From: Corynebacterium sp. HMSC074A01
Lineage (GTDB): Bacteria > Actinomycetota > Actinomycetes > Mycobacteriales > Mycobacteriaceae
Assembly (NCBI RefSeq): GCF_001831515.1
Contig: NZ_KV825615.1
Span: 260,639-324,638, forward strand
Reading direction: 5' to 3'
DNA length: 64,000 nt
The number at the start of each line of letters is the position of its first letter. The first letter of the stretch is position 1. Below are positions 42,893-51,479 of the stretch, piece after piece. The notes under the pieces are model-generated. The model was not told the origin of the DNA and searched no databases. It was given only the letters and a program-made list of their open reading frames with translations. A program made the position numbers and the translations under genes.

Positions 42893-44297
42893 GTGTGCGC
42901 CGCTCTTGGCGCTGTCGGTTTTCCTGGCCCTGACAGTCTGCGGCCGCAGACTGTTGGGGCTGTTTTTCGTCCGTACAGGCCGTGCAGGCGGCGTCGCACG
43001 TGCGGGGGCTGGGTTTCGGCGGGGCTGTGGGGTGCGCCCGGTTGTAGGCGGTGAAGCGGGTGCCGTCGGCGAAGCGGTAGTGGATGTCGCCGCCCCGCTG
43101 CCGGATGTGCACGGAGTTGTTACTCACTAGCGAGTGGCACGACGAGCACAGCGGAAGCAGGTTGTCCATGTTGGTCTCCCCGTTGCGGGACCAGTCTTTG
43201 ATGTGGTGCATCTGGAGAAAACGGGTATGCGTACATCCGGGCATGGCGCATTGGTGGCCCCAGCTGGCCAGGAGTGCGGCGACCTGGCCGTCAGTGGCGA
43301 AGCGCTGTTGGCGGCTCACGTTGAGCGTCAGCCCCTGGCTATCCAGCACGTGGAAGCGGACCATGGCGTTGGCGATGTAGCTTTCCACCGCCGAGGACTT
43401 CGCTTGCAGGTTGTTGGGCATCCAGGCCCGGCCGTCCTCGGTGACCATGATGTTCACGTGCGCGCCAGGAGTACGGAGCGGGCTCGAAGGGCTGGTGCGC
43501 ACCATGTTGATCATGGCGATAAAGGCGGAGTAAAAGTTGCGTGGCTCAGGCGGGCCGAAGCGCGAGGCGTTGTGCTCCCCGTCAAGCGCTTCGGCGGTCG
43601 ATGTGATGTCCTCCCAGATGCTCTTGCGGTTGGCACCTGGCGGGGCGGTCTTCTTCGCCGGGCAGGCCTCTTCGGTGGCTTCCGCCTGCTTTAGGAGCGC
43701 GTCAAGCGCTTCGGGGTCGTCCAACTCTTCGGGTGTCGCGCCGTCAAGACCGTGGTTGGCCAGCTGCGCGAGTTTGAGCGCGGCAAGCAGTTCCTCACCG
43801 GTGACGGCTGGCAGGAGGACATCAAGGTGGACCATCCCGTCTTTGCGCTTGTTGAGCCGGAAGTACGGCTCGGTGGGGTCTTTATCATCATTCGACTCCA
43901 CACCGGCAAGCTTCTGCTGAAGCTCGGAGAAACACATTGCCTCGGCGGCTGCGACGAGTTCGCCCTCGTTCTCCTCATTCATGTAGTTCAACAGCCACCT
44001 GACGGTCGTGTAACTAATCCGCGCTTTTTCGAATGACTCATAAAGCATGCGATATTGCCGTATCCCTCTGGCAACGAATACATACTCGAATGCAGTACTG
44101 CGGGGGATACGTAGATCACGCATTAACCAAGCGGCGGTAGTTTTCGAACCTAGGCGCGGCGCACACCCCTCCTCGTCGAACTGCCCGACGGCATCAAGCA
44201 TCCGAGCGCGAGCAACAGTGGAATCATCGTGGTTGACGTGGATATTCTTTGCTAGTTGAGCAGCGAGTTTTTCTTCTTCCGGGGTGACAAGGTCCAT
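42831..44297 (-). CDS. 13E12-repeat/DUF222 protein with HNH endonuclease domain
   Basis: A 488-aa protein. An N-terminal DUF222 (13E12) helical region covers about residues 1-320. A C-terminal HNH domain follows with CAMPGCTHTRFLQMHHIKDWSRNGETNMDNLLPLCSSCH (about 358-396), where the two CxxC-type pairs bind zinc and the HH pair is catalytic. The last 90 residues are low-complexity (Pro, Gln, Arg). Such genes are multicopy in actinobacteria and have been viewed as mobile, but their function is unknown. The 3' end overlaps menA by 62 bp and contains a 22-bp palindrome. Confidence 0.85.
   Translation of the reverse strand: MDLVTPEEEKLAAQLAKNIHVNHDDSTVARARMLDAVGQFDEEGCAPRLGSKTTAAWLMRDLRIPRSTAFEYVFVARGIRQYRMLYESFEKARISYTTVRWLLNYMNEENEGELVAAAEAMCFSELQQKLAGVESNDDKDPTEPYFRLNKRKDGMVHLDVLLPAVTGEELLAALKLAQLANHGLDGATPEELDDPEALDALLKQAEATEEACPAKKTAPPGANRKSIWEDITSTAEALDGEHNASRFGPPEPRNFYSAFIAMINMVRTSPSSPLRTPGAHVNIMVTEDGRAWMPNNLQAKSSAVESYIANAMVRFHVLDSQGLTLNVSRQQRFATDGQVAALLASWGHQCAMPGCTHTRFLQMHHIKDWSRNGETNMDNLLPLCSSCHSLVSNNSVHIRQRGGDIHYRFADGTRFTAYNRAHPTAPPKPSPRTCDAACTACTDEKQPQQSAAADCQGQENRQRQERRTPSASCTAPPCRNPKAVTPSP
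42933..42954. repeat. 22-bp perfect palindrome centred on a NotI site, inside the HNH gene
   Basis: Arms ACAGTCTGCGG and CCGCAGACTGT abut with no spacer. The central 18 bp are identical to the palindrome at 44467-44484 on the other side of the HNH gene. It falls in the low-complexity 3' coding end. Confidence 0.85.
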
Positions 44298-44466
44298 GAC
44301 GGTCTCTCAATTCTGCGGCGCGGCGGTTTGGGTGGGTGGTTTTGCCTTCCGTTATATACATACGCATGTTCGAGCGCAACAGGTAGCGCACGTTGTGATT
44401 AAAATGTGACATTCCGCGATTAAGCGCACCACGCGAGTTTGGAATGGCAGATGAGGAACCTCAAAA

Positions 44467-44484
44467 AGTCTGCGGCCGCAGACT
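44467..44484. repeat. 18-bp NotI-centred palindrome
   Basis: AGTCTGCGGCCGCAGACT, preceded on the plus strand by AAAAA. On the minus strand it is a hairpin followed by TTTTT, so it may act as a second terminator after the membrane protein gene at 44528. Confidence 0.8.
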
Positions 44485-44509
44485 CGCGGACGGCACCGCA
44501 CCCAAAAAC

Positions 44510-44527
44510 AGTCCGCGGCCGCGGACT
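44510..44527 (-). terminator. NotI-centred palindrome acting as terminator
   Basis: AGTCCGCGGCCGCGGACT lies directly after the stop codon at 44528. On the minus strand it is followed by GTTTTTGGG. It is a variant of the palindromes at 42933 and 44467 with two compensating changes. Confidence 0.75.
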
Positions 44528-44851
44528 TTAAACCCGGCGGGCTCGCACGATCGCGTAGCCCAGCCCAAGCCCGAGCGCGCCGCCAAGCGCCACCAGCACC
44601 ACGAAGGGCAACGCAGTTGGGTTCATGAATACGAGGATTTCGAGCGCCTGCACCACCGGCGGCACGACACACCACAGCCAATTGACCTTCTCAGAGCGCA
44701 CCGTGTCCCAGGCGGCGAGCGCCAGTGACAAAAGCGGGTGGCCGAGCAGCAGCACCACGGCCCACCCAGCAGGGCCAAGCAAAGATGACGCCAGCAGCAT
44801 GGCAGCCGAGACCACGGCGAAGATGCCAAACACAGCCGACTCGGCTAGCAC
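44528..44851 (-). CDS. Small hydrophobic membrane protein
   Basis: A 107-aa protein with three to four membrane helices and no recognised family motif. The GTG at 44851 overlaps the stop of the lipoprotein gene by 7 nt, so the pair is translationally coupled. Longer in-frame versions would overlap the lipoprotein gene extensively and are rejected. The function is unknown. Termination is at the palindromic hairpins immediately downstream. Confidence 0.65.
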   Translation of the reverse strand: MLAESAVFGIFAVVSAAMLLASSLLGPAGWAVVLLLGHPLLSLALAAWDTVRSEKVNWLWCVVPPVVQALEILVFMNPTALPFVVLVALGGALGLGLGYAIVRARRV

Positions 44852-45372
44852 GCCGCGTCGAACTCCTCTTCCGTCCACGTCTGCACACTCCCATCGTAGG
44901 CACTTACGCTCAGCACAGTACCAGCTGGCTGCTCCAGGATTTCGCGTTTCGTCGCGCTCGCAGACGCAATTGCCTTCTCCGGGCGGAAGACGCCGTTGCC
45001 CCCATCGTCGTCGGGCGCGGGGGTAAGGAGGAGGGCGCGGTTGTCGGGGTACGTGGCGTCGAGAGGCAATTGCTCCGCCCACGGCGCGGGATCGCTCAGG
45101 TTCACCCGGATGTGCCCGGACTGTGCTTCGGGGGCGAAGTAGCGGGCGAGGACTTCGTTCGGCTCGTCGTCGACAAGGCCCAGCCTGTCCGCCGCGATAT
45201 CAAGCTGACTGATGGACTCGCCACACGTCTGCACGTGCGCGATGATCTCGCCTTGCTCGTTGTGGGAGAACCCAGATGCACCGATCACCTCGACGTTGAC
45301 GTAGTTGCCGCACCCCGCCAGACCAAGCCCCGCCGCAATACTCACGGCCAGCAGCCGCGTGCGCTGATCCAT
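44845..45372 (-). CDS. Putative lipoprotein
   Basis: A 175-aa protein with a lipoprotein signal peptide ending in LAGC (Cys about 21), so it is probably lipid-anchored on the outer face of the membrane. The mature part is acidic with a Trp/Asp/Glu-rich C-terminus (VQTWTEEEFDAAC) and three cysteines. No family was recognised. The ATG at 45372 has an excellent AAGGAGGT site 6 nt away. It is divergent from the AEC transporter gene and coupled with the small membrane protein downstream. Confidence 0.75.
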   Translation of the reverse strand: MDQRTRLLAVSIAAGLGLAGCGNYVNVEVIGASGFSHNEQGEIIAHVQTCGESISQLDIAADRLGLVDDEPNEVLARYFAPEAQSGHIRVNLSDPAPWAEQLPLDATYPDNRALLLTPAPDDDGGNGVFRPEKAIASASATKREILEQPAGTVLSVSAYDGSVQTWTEEEFDAAC

Positions 45373-45458
45373 GCTTGCACCTCCTTGACGCATTGCCCAG
45401 TAGCGTAGGGAACAATGTTCACGTAATCCTGAACGTGTCGCGAAAGGTTGTTTTTCTC

Positions 45459-46373
45459 GTGCTGGACGTGTTGACGGGCTTTGCCATCATCTTCGCCGTG
45501 ATCGGTGTGGGCTTTCTGCTCGCGCAGAAGGGCGTGATTGGCAAGGGCGAGGCGCGCCTGCAGCTCAACCGCATCGCGTTCTGGGCGGCCACCCCGGCGC
45601 TCATCTTCTCCAGTGTGGCGACCTCGGATACCTCGGCGTTCGCCTCGCCAGTGGTGGGAGTGATCGCGATTGCTTCGGTAGCCACGATGGCGATCTACTG
45701 GGCGCTCAGCGCGCTGTGCTTTCGGCGTAGTGTGGCGGAGACGATGGCGGGGGCGGCCGCATCAAGCTACTACAACTCGGTCAACATCGGCCTGCCGATT
45801 GCCACCTACGTGATTGGCGACGCCACCTACGTCGTCCCCGCCCTCGTCCTACAGATGGCGGTGCTCTCCCCCATCATCATCGCGGGACTGAACGCTGAGG
45901 GCGGCGGCCTGCGCTCGATCGGCAGCTCCTTTATCGCCGGCCTCACCGCCCCAGTCGTGCTCGCGGCCTTCGCGGGCTTCGCCGTCTCGGCCTCCGGCTG
46001 GCAGGTGCCTGAGCCGGTGATGGCGCCGCTGGAGATCCTCGGCGGGGCATCGATCCCGATGATTCTGATGAGCTTCGGTGCCTCGCTCAAGGGAGATGGT
46101 GTGCTTTCGCAAGAGCGCTTGCCGACGCTCACCGCCACCACCCTCAAACTCGTCGCCATGCCCGCCCTCGCCCTGCTCGTCGGCAGCCTCATGGGCTTAA
46201 ACGGCACGCAGCTCTACGCGGCACTCATCCTCTCCGCGCTGCCCACGGCACAAAACGTGTACAACTACACCGCCACCTACCGCGTCGGCGAGACGGTCGC
46301 GCGCGACACCGTCTTCCTCACCACGTTCCTCTCGCTGCCGGCGATGCTGGTCATCGCCGCACTTTTCGGCTAA
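45459..46373 (+). CDS. AEC family transporter
   Basis: Auxin efflux carrier family membrane protein (304 aa), with about ten helices in two halves. Typical segments are NRIAFWAATPALIFSSVA near the start, AASSYYNSVNIGLPIATYVIG around residue 100, and SALPTAQNVYNYTATYRVG near the end. Bacterial members export or import organic acids such as malonate or malate, or amino acids. The start is uncertain: GTG at 45459 gives the usual length, and in-frame codons lie upstream. Confidence 0.8.
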   Translation: MLDVLTGFAIIFAVIGVGFLLAQKGVIGKGEARLQLNRIAFWAATPALIFSSVATSDTSAFASPVVGVIAIASVATMAIYWALSALCFRRSVAETMAGAAASSYYNSVNIGLPIATYVIGDATYVVPALVLQMAVLSPIIIAGLNAEGGGLRSIGSSFIAGLTAPVVLAAFAGFAVSASGWQVPEPVMAPLEILGGASIPMILMSFGASLKGDGVLSQERLPTLTATTLKLVAMPALALLVGSLMGLNGTQLYAALILSALPTAQNVYNYTATYRVGETVARDTVFLTTFLSLPAMLVIAALFG

Positions 46374-46395
46374 CGCTAGTCTGCTAAGACTAGCG
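46374..46395. terminator. Bidirectional hairpin between convergent genes
   Basis: CGCTAGTCT and AGACTAGCG (9-bp arms, 4-nt loop) lie between the AEC gene and the DUF4229 gene, and the DUF4229 stop is inside the second arm. There is no T tract, so it may be a weak terminator or an mRNA 3'-end stabiliser. Confidence 0.5.
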
Positions 46396-46698
46396 CTCAG
46401 CGAGCTCGCTGGCGATCCACTCCTTGCGCGCCTTGCGCTGCTCGCGCCACTGGGCGACCGCCTCAGTGGCCTCGATGCGCTGACGCTTGAACACCAGCAT
46501 GGACAGCGGGAACGCCACGATCAGGGCCAACAGCGCGGACATGATCAGCGGCACTGGAGCGCCGATGAGCAGCGCAGCCCCCTGGATCACCACGGTCAAC
46601 GCGATGAACAGCCCGAGTCGGCACAGGCCATACACCGCGGCAGCTTTGTTAGCGCGGGAACGGGCGGCGGGGTCGAGCTCGGGGGCTTGTTGTTGCAT
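46390..46698 (-). CDS. DUF4229 family membrane protein
   Basis: A 102-aa protein (109 aa if an earlier start is used) with two membrane helices (KAAAVYGLCRLGLFIALTVVIQGAALLIGAPVPLIMSALLALIVAFPLSMLVF) and a basic/acidic C-terminal tail (RQRIEATEAVAQWREQRKARKEWIASELAER). This is the standard shape of the actinobacterial DUF4229 family, whose role is unknown. In relatives it often lies near galE and menaquinone genes. The ATG at 46698 is chosen because it begins the conserved part. Confidence 0.7.
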   Translation of the reverse strand: MQQQAPELDPAARSRANKAAAVYGLCRLGLFIALTVVIQGAALLIGAPVPLIMSALLALIVAFPLSMLVFKRQRIEATEAVAQWREQRKARKEWIASELAER

Positions 46699-46737
46699 AT
46701 ACCTAACCCTAGACGGCAACCAAGTATGTTGGAAGTT

Positions 46738-46995
46738 ATGGGAAGGCTACTACTGATCGTGCTCATCGTCGTCGCCATCTACCTGATGTGGCGCGCATTC
46801 GGGCCCGGCTCGCAGCAACGCATCGAGCAGGCCCAGCAGCGCCCGCAGATTAAGGGGCCCGACGATGATGAAGACTTCCTCTGGAACATCGAGAAGAACC
46901 GTTTCAAAGAGCGCCGCGCCCGCGAGGAAGCGGAACGCAAGCGCCAGGAAGAGGAAGAACGCCGCCGTCGGCGCGAAGAAAACGGCGAAAGCTAG
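46738..46995 (+). CDS. Single-pass membrane protein with charged coiled-coil tail
   Basis: An 85-aa protein. One N-terminal helix (LLLIVLIVVAIYLMWRAF, residues 3-20) is followed by a very charged helical tail, with Arg/Glu-rich blocks and predicted coiled coil (RRAREEAERKRQEEEERRRRREENGES). The start is uncertain between ATG 46738 and 46726; a TATGTT hexamer before the former would allow a leaderless mRNA. The function is unknown. It is divergent from the DUF4229 gene and convergent with galE. Confidence 0.65.
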   Translation: MGRLLLIVLIVVAIYLMWRAFGPGSQQRIEQAQQRPQIKGPDDDEDFLWNIEKNRFKERRAREEAERKRQEEEERRRRREENGES

Positions 46996-47001
46996 CCCCG
47001 A

Positions 47002-47982
47002 CTAGTTCCGCGCGAGCACCTCGGGCAGGCGCTTTGCCCACTCGAGTGAATCGCGCACCCCGTCAGCCACGCTGCGCTCCGCGCGCCAGCCGAGCAGGCG
47101 GGCGGCCTTGTCGGTGCGGGTGGCGCAGCCCGCCACGTCGCCGTCGCGCGGCGGGGCGGTGCGCACCTCGAGCGGGGTGCCCGTCGCTTCGCCGACCGCG
47201 TCGGCCAGCTCGAACACGGTCGTGCCCTGGCCGGTGCCCAGGTTGATCACCTCGTAGTCGGCAAGCTCTGCCTGAAGCGCCGCGACGTGGGCGCGCGCCA
47301 GGTCCCACACATGCACGTAGTCGCGCAGGCCCGAGCCGTCGCGGGTGGGCCACTCAACGCCGGTGACGGTAAAGGGCTCGCCCGCCTGGTAGGCGGAAAT
47401 CATCTTGCCGAGCGCGTGCGAGGGTGCCGGGTTCTGCAGGCCGGTGCGCAGCTTGGGGTCCGCGCCGATCGGGTTGAAGTAGCGCAGGGACGTGGCTTGG
47501 ATAAGGCCGGCCGCGGCGGCGTCGGCAAGCACGCGCTCCAGCATCCACTTCGACGCCGCGTACGGGCTGGAGGGGTCGCAGGCGCTGTGCTCGTCGACAA
47601 GCAGGCGCTCGTCGGCCGCGTACATCGCCGCGGTAGAGCTGAGCAGGACGCGCTTCACGCCGCGCTCGGCGAGCGCGCGCACGCAGGTCGTCGCCTTGCC
47701 CACGTTGTTCTCGTAGTAGTACAGCGGCTTGGCGACGGACTCCGGCACGATAATCTTCGCGGCGCAGTGGACCACGGCCTCGATGTCCGGGTGCTCGTCC
47801 ATGATGCGGTGCAGCAGCGCCACGTCCGCGATGTCGCCCTCGTAGTGGGCGAAGCGTTCGGCAAAGACGCGCAGGCCGGTGGAGTAGTCATCCAGGATCA
47901 CCGGGGTCATCCCGTTGTCTTCGCAGCAGGAAGCGATGGTGGAGCCGATAAAACCGGCGCCACCGGTAATGAGGACCTTCAT
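47002..47982 (-). CDS. galE: UDP-glucose 4-epimerase
   Basis: NAD-dependent SDR-type epimerase (326 aa) that interconverts UDP-glucose and UDP-galactose, supplying galactose for the arabinogalactan cell wall. The Rossmann motif GGAGFIGS is at residues 7-14, the catalytic Ser and YxxxK appear as LLSSTAAMY and SPYAASKWMLE, and the substrate-site segment ATSLRYFNPIGAD follows. A GGGAGG site precedes the ATG. It lies 13 bp after ccsB and may be cotranscribed. Confidence 0.92.
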   Translation of the reverse strand: MKVLITGGAGFIGSTIASCCEDNGMTPVILDDYSTGLRVFAERFAHYEGDIADVALLHRIMDEHPDIEAVVHCAAKIIVPESVAKPLYYYENNVGKATTCVRALAERGVKRVLLSSTAAMYAADERLLVDEHSACDPSSPYAASKWMLERVLADAAAAGLIQATSLRYFNPIGADPKLRTGLQNPAPSHALGKMISAYQAGEPFTVTGVEWPTRDGSGLRDYVHVWDLARAHVAALQAELADYEVINLGTGQGTTVFELADAVGEATGTPLEVRTAPPRDGDVAGCATRTDKAARLLGWRAERSVADGVRDSLEWAKRLPEVLARN

Positions 47983-47995
47983 GTAACGCGCCTCC

Positions 47996-49039
47996 CTAGT
48001 TCAGCCCGGCGTAGGAGTGCAGGCCGGCGATCACGGTGTTGACGTACGTCATGTTGAAGATCGTCATCGCCAGGGCAAACACGTTAATCCACGCAGCCTT
48101 CGAATTCTTCCAACCCGCGGTTGCGCGCGCGTGCAGGTAGGCGGCGTACAGGATCCAGGTGATCATGGACACGGTTTCCTTCGCGTCCCAGTTCCACGGG
48201 CGGCCCCAGGCCACCTCGGCCCAGATCGCGCCGAAGACGATGCCGATGCCAAACAGCGGCAGCGTAATGATCGCCGTCTTGTAGGTGATCTGGTCCAGCG
48301 TCTTTGCCGACGGCAACGGGTGCACAATCTTGCCAATGAAGCCGTGCTCCTCACCCTTCGGCTGCCACATGCGCAGCAGGTACAGCAGCGCGAACACACC
48401 GGAGACGATACCGACCGAGGCACCGATCGACACCGTGGAGACGTGCACCGGCAGCCAGTAGGACTGCAGCGCCGGCACCACCGGGGCGGCCTTCATGTGG
48501 AAGACCGTCGAGTTGAGGAACATCGCCACCACCATCGGGAACAGCAGCCACGGCCAAATCGTGTGCCAGCCCTTGCGCCCGATCACGATCGCGGCAGCCA
48601 CCATAATCACCGCGGTCATAAACAGGATGTACTCGTACAGGTTGCCCAGCGGGAAGCGCTGCGCCGCGATACCGCGGGTGACAAAAGCCACCAGGTGCAG
48701 GGCCACACCGAACCACACCAGGGCCTGCGTCATGCCCGCCCACTTGCGGGCATTCGCTACCCGCGCCTCGTACGCTTCGTCCAGGTCCTGCTCGGAGGGC
48801 AGTTGCTTCTCGACGACCGCGGGACCGCCCGCGCCGACCGCGATCCTCTCTTCCGTGCGCTCCTGCGCACGCTCTTGCATGCGCTTCTCGCTGCGCTCAC
48901 GACGCGCGTCTACGACTGCGAGGACGCGGCCGTAGTACACGCACGACATCAAAAGCGCGACGATGTAAATGATGAATGCAGTGCGAAACGTGAGATCGGA
49001 CAGCTCCGCCATGGTGGTGTTGACAAGCATGGTTGTCAA
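47996..49039 (-). CDS. ccsB: Cytochrome c biogenesis protein CcsB (ResC/CcsA-like)
   Basis: Membrane haem-handling protein of system II cytochrome c maturation (347 aa), with about eight helices. The tryptophan-rich WWD-like haem motif is represented by WAEVAWGRPWNWDAKETVSMITWILYAAYLHARATAGW in the C-terminal half, with flanking histidines (LPVHVSTVSIG, HSYAG). The start is uncertain: TTG 49039, ATG 49030 or ATG 49012. An inverted repeat overlaps the first two. It works with ResB and is followed by galE. Confidence 0.9.
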   Translation of the reverse strand: MTTMLVNTTMAELSDLTFRTAFIIYIVALLMSCVYYGRVLAVVDARRERSEKRMQERAQERTEERIAVGAGGPAVVEKQLPSEQDLDEAYEARVANARKWAGMTQALVWFGVALHLVAFVTRGIAAQRFPLGNLYEYILFMTAVIMVAAAIVIGRKGWHTIWPWLLFPMVVAMFLNSTVFHMKAAPVVPALQSYWLPVHVSTVSIGASVGIVSGVFALLYLLRMWQPKGEEHGFIGKIVHPLPSAKTLDQITYKTAIITLPLFGIGIVFGAIWAEVAWGRPWNWDAKETVSMITWILYAAYLHARATAGWKNSKAAWINVFALAMTIFNMTYVNTVIAGLHSYAGLN

Positions 49040-49040
49040 C
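49019..49040. repeat. Inverted repeat at the ccsB start
   Basis: Arms GTTGACAA and TTGTCAAC (8 bp each, 6-bp centre) span two candidate start codons of ccsB. It may be an operator or an mRNA hairpin that affects translation of ccsB after resB. Confidence 0.5.
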
Positions 49041-49069
49041 TTACCTTATCGACACCTTGTTTTCCAAGG

Positions 49070-50698
49070 TTATCCGAGGTCATCCACCTCTTCGGGGTCA
49101 TCTTCCTCCGCTTGTCCAAGGATCTCGGCGGCCAGTTCTCGAAACTCCGGGCCCCACCCGGCGCGGTCGGTGCGCGCAAGACCCGCGATCTCCACGGCGG
49201 TGACGCCGCCCGCGGCCGGCGTAAGGCGCACCCAGATGCGACGGCGCTTAATAGTCAGCGAGCCGGCCAGGGCAACCAGCATGATCGTGGAGGCCAAAAG
49301 CGCCCACATCTGCGTCGGGTCGCGCGAGATCTGGTAGTTGGCATACTCGGCCGCGCCATCGAAGCGCACCTTCACCCCGCCGTCAATGGTGACTTCCTCG
49401 CCCGGGGCGAGGTTGACCCGCTCCACCTTCTGCAGGCGCCCGTCCGCGATGAGCATCTGGTCCAGCACGAAGATATTCTGTGGGCGGCCCGAGTCCAGGC
49501 CCGAGTCGCCGCGGTAGATGTCCATCGAGATCGCCGGGTTGTCCATCGCGGGGAAGGCGGAGCCCAGCGTGTCACCGTCTGTGCCACCCCACTGAGCTGT
49601 CGGGGCAAAGTTGCCTTCCAGGGCGATCTGGTGCTGGCGACGCTCCTGAAGATCCGGGTACATGCCCGCCGGCGGATCGAAGCGCATCACGCCGGAGGAC
49701 AGGAAGGTCTGCAAATCGTTCGGGCGGAACTGCATCATCTGCGTGCGCGACTCCCCGTTCGGCCACGTCACCGTCACCTGCGGGGCGAACCCGTGGCCCT
49801 GCAGGTAGACGCGGTCGCCGTGGATGCGCAGCGGGTGGTTCACGGCCAAGGTGGTCTCCTGCCAGGACTCCTTCGGCGCGCCCAGATCGTCCGTGTAGAT
49901 GATGTCGGACCAGAAGCCGTTCGCCTGCCCGTTATTCAGGTACTCGGCGCGGAAGTTTTTAGCATCGATGCAGAAGGGGGTGAGCCCGGTGCCGTCGAAA
50001 AGCGGGCCGGCGCGGAAGACGTCGAAGTTGGCGGGCGAGGTATTGCAGAACTCGGTGGACTGCTCCACCGGCACCGCGTACTCCGACTCCGAGTTCGTCA
50101 CCACAATGACCTGGCCCTCGTAGTAGACCATGCGGCCCGCGGCGAAAGCGACGATCATGCCCACAATCCCGATGTGGAACAGCAGATTCATCAGCTCGCG
50201 CGTATACCCGCGCTCCGCCGAGATGGAATAGGTGCCCGCGCGGTCCTGATCCGGCGAGTAGGCGGCCACGTGCCAGCGCTTCAGCAGGCCGCGGACCTTC
50301 GCCTCGACCTCCTCGCGGCTGCCGACGACCTCGCCCTCCGCGTGCAGCGGCATGCGGGAGAGGTAGCGCGGGGCGCGGGTGGGCTGGGCGCGGTAGGCGC
50401 GCCAGTGGTCGATCGAGCGTGGGATGATGCAGCCGATCAGCGACACCATGAGCAGGGTGACGATGGCGATAAACCAGGTGGAGCTGAAGACGTCGAAAAG
50501 CTGCAGGCGATCGTAGATCGGCCCCATCGTCGGATTGGCGTCGAGGTAGTCGTTGACCAGCGACTCGCTCACGTTGCGCTGCGGCAGCAGCGCGCCCGGG
50601 ATCGAGGCCAGCGAGAGCAGGAAAAGCAGCACGAGTGCCGTGCGCATACTGGTCAGCCAGTGCCACGCTTTGCGCAGCCACGTCCACACTTGCTTCAC
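49070..50698 (-). CDS. resB: Cytochrome c biogenesis protein ResB
   Basis: ResB/Ccs1 family membrane protein (542 aa) that, with CcsB, delivers haem to apocytochrome c outside the membrane. Three N-terminal helices (about residues 18-38, 72-92, 170-190), a large extracytoplasmic domain (about 195-465) and a last helix near 475 fit the family. Conserved segments include SMRTALVLLFLLSLASIPGALLPQR and LLFHIGIVGMIVAFAAGRM. GTG start directly after the ccdA stop, so translation is coupled. Confidence 0.93.
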   Translation of the reverse strand: MKQVWTWLRKAWHWLTSMRTALVLLFLLSLASIPGALLPQRNVSESLVNDYLDANPTMGPIYDRLQLFDVFSSTWFIAIVTLLMVSLIGCIIPRSIDHWRAYRAQPTRAPRYLSRMPLHAEGEVVGSREEVEAKVRGLLKRWHVAAYSPDQDRAGTYSISAERGYTRELMNLLFHIGIVGMIVAFAAGRMVYYEGQVIVVTNSESEYAVPVEQSTEFCNTSPANFDVFRAGPLFDGTGLTPFCIDAKNFRAEYLNNGQANGFWSDIIYTDDLGAPKESWQETTLAVNHPLRIHGDRVYLQGHGFAPQVTVTWPNGESRTQMMQFRPNDLQTFLSSGVMRFDPPAGMYPDLQERRQHQIALEGNFAPTAQWGGTDGDTLGSAFPAMDNPAISMDIYRGDSGLDSGRPQNIFVLDQMLIADGRLQKVERVNLAPGEEVTIDGGVKVRFDGAAEYANYQISRDPTQMWALLASTIMLVALAGSLTIKRRRIWVRLTPAAGGVTAVEIAGLARTDRAGWGPEFRELAAEILGQAEEDDPEEVDDLG

Positions 50699-51478
50699 CT
50701 AAATCACCGTCGCTCCATATCCAACGATCCACTGCCTCGACCAGCCGACAAACAGGCCCCACAGGCCCGACACCAGCATGACGCCTACGAGAATCATGAG
50801 GATGCCGCCGATGATTTGAATTGCGCGCGAGTGGCGGCGCAGAAAATCGACGCTGCGCACCGCCTGCGCAGACCCCAGCGCCACCAGCACGAACGGCAGG
50901 CCCAGCCCCAGGCAATAGGCCACCACCAGCAGCACGCCGCGCGCCGCGGTCATGCCTTCCGTGCCCATCGACACCGAGATGATCGCCCCGAGCGTTGGGC
51001 CCAGACACGGTGTCCAACCCAGGGCAAACACCCCGCCGAGCAGCGGCGCGCCAAGCCAGCTGGCTACGCGCTTTGGCTGCATGCGCGTATCGCGCTGCAG
51101 GGCCGGGATGGCTCCTAAAAAGACCACGCCCATGAGGATGGTGACCACGCCACCGATGCGCATGAGTAGCTCGGCGTTGAGCGCGATCAGGCTGATCGCC
51201 CCGAACACCGACACCGTGGCTAAGAGAAACACCACGGTAAAGCCTGCGACGAAGAGCCCTGCCGCGCCTGCGACTGCCCACTTGCGGGACTGCACCTGCG
51301 GGCCGTGCTCATCCATGCGCATCTCGCCGCCGACCACGCTGGTCAAATAGGACATGTAGCCGGGCACCAGCGGGATCACGCACGGCGAGGCGAAAGAGAC
51401 CAGCCCGGCTGCTGCTGCGGCACACATGCCCAGCAGCAGCGGGCCGCTCGCTACGAGGTCCGCAAACGTCTCGCCCAC
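50699..51478 (-). CDS. ccdA: Cytochrome c biogenesis protein CcdA
   Basis: Six-helix thiol-disulfide carrier (259 aa) that moves electrons from cytoplasmic thioredoxin to ResA. The redox cysteine pair is visible: Cys in FASPCVIPLVPGYMSYL (helix 1) and in LGWTPCLGPTLGAI (helix 4). GTG at 51478 lies 1 bp beyond the resA stop on the same strand and is the likely start. Longer in-frame codons would overlap resA. Confidence 0.93.
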   Translation of the reverse strand: MGETFADLVASGPLLLGMCAAAAAGLVSFASPCVIPLVPGYMSYLTSVVGGEMRMDEHGPQVQSRKWAVAGAAGLFVAGFTVVFLLATVSVFGAISLIALNAELLMRIGGVVTILMGVVFLGAIPALQRDTRMQPKRVASWLGAPLLGGVFALGWTPCLGPTLGAIISVSMGTEGMTAARGVLLVVAYCLGLGLPFVLVALGSAQAVRSVDFLRRHSRAIQIIGGILMILVGVMLVSGLWGLFVGWSRQWIVGYGATVI

Positions 51479-51479
51479 C

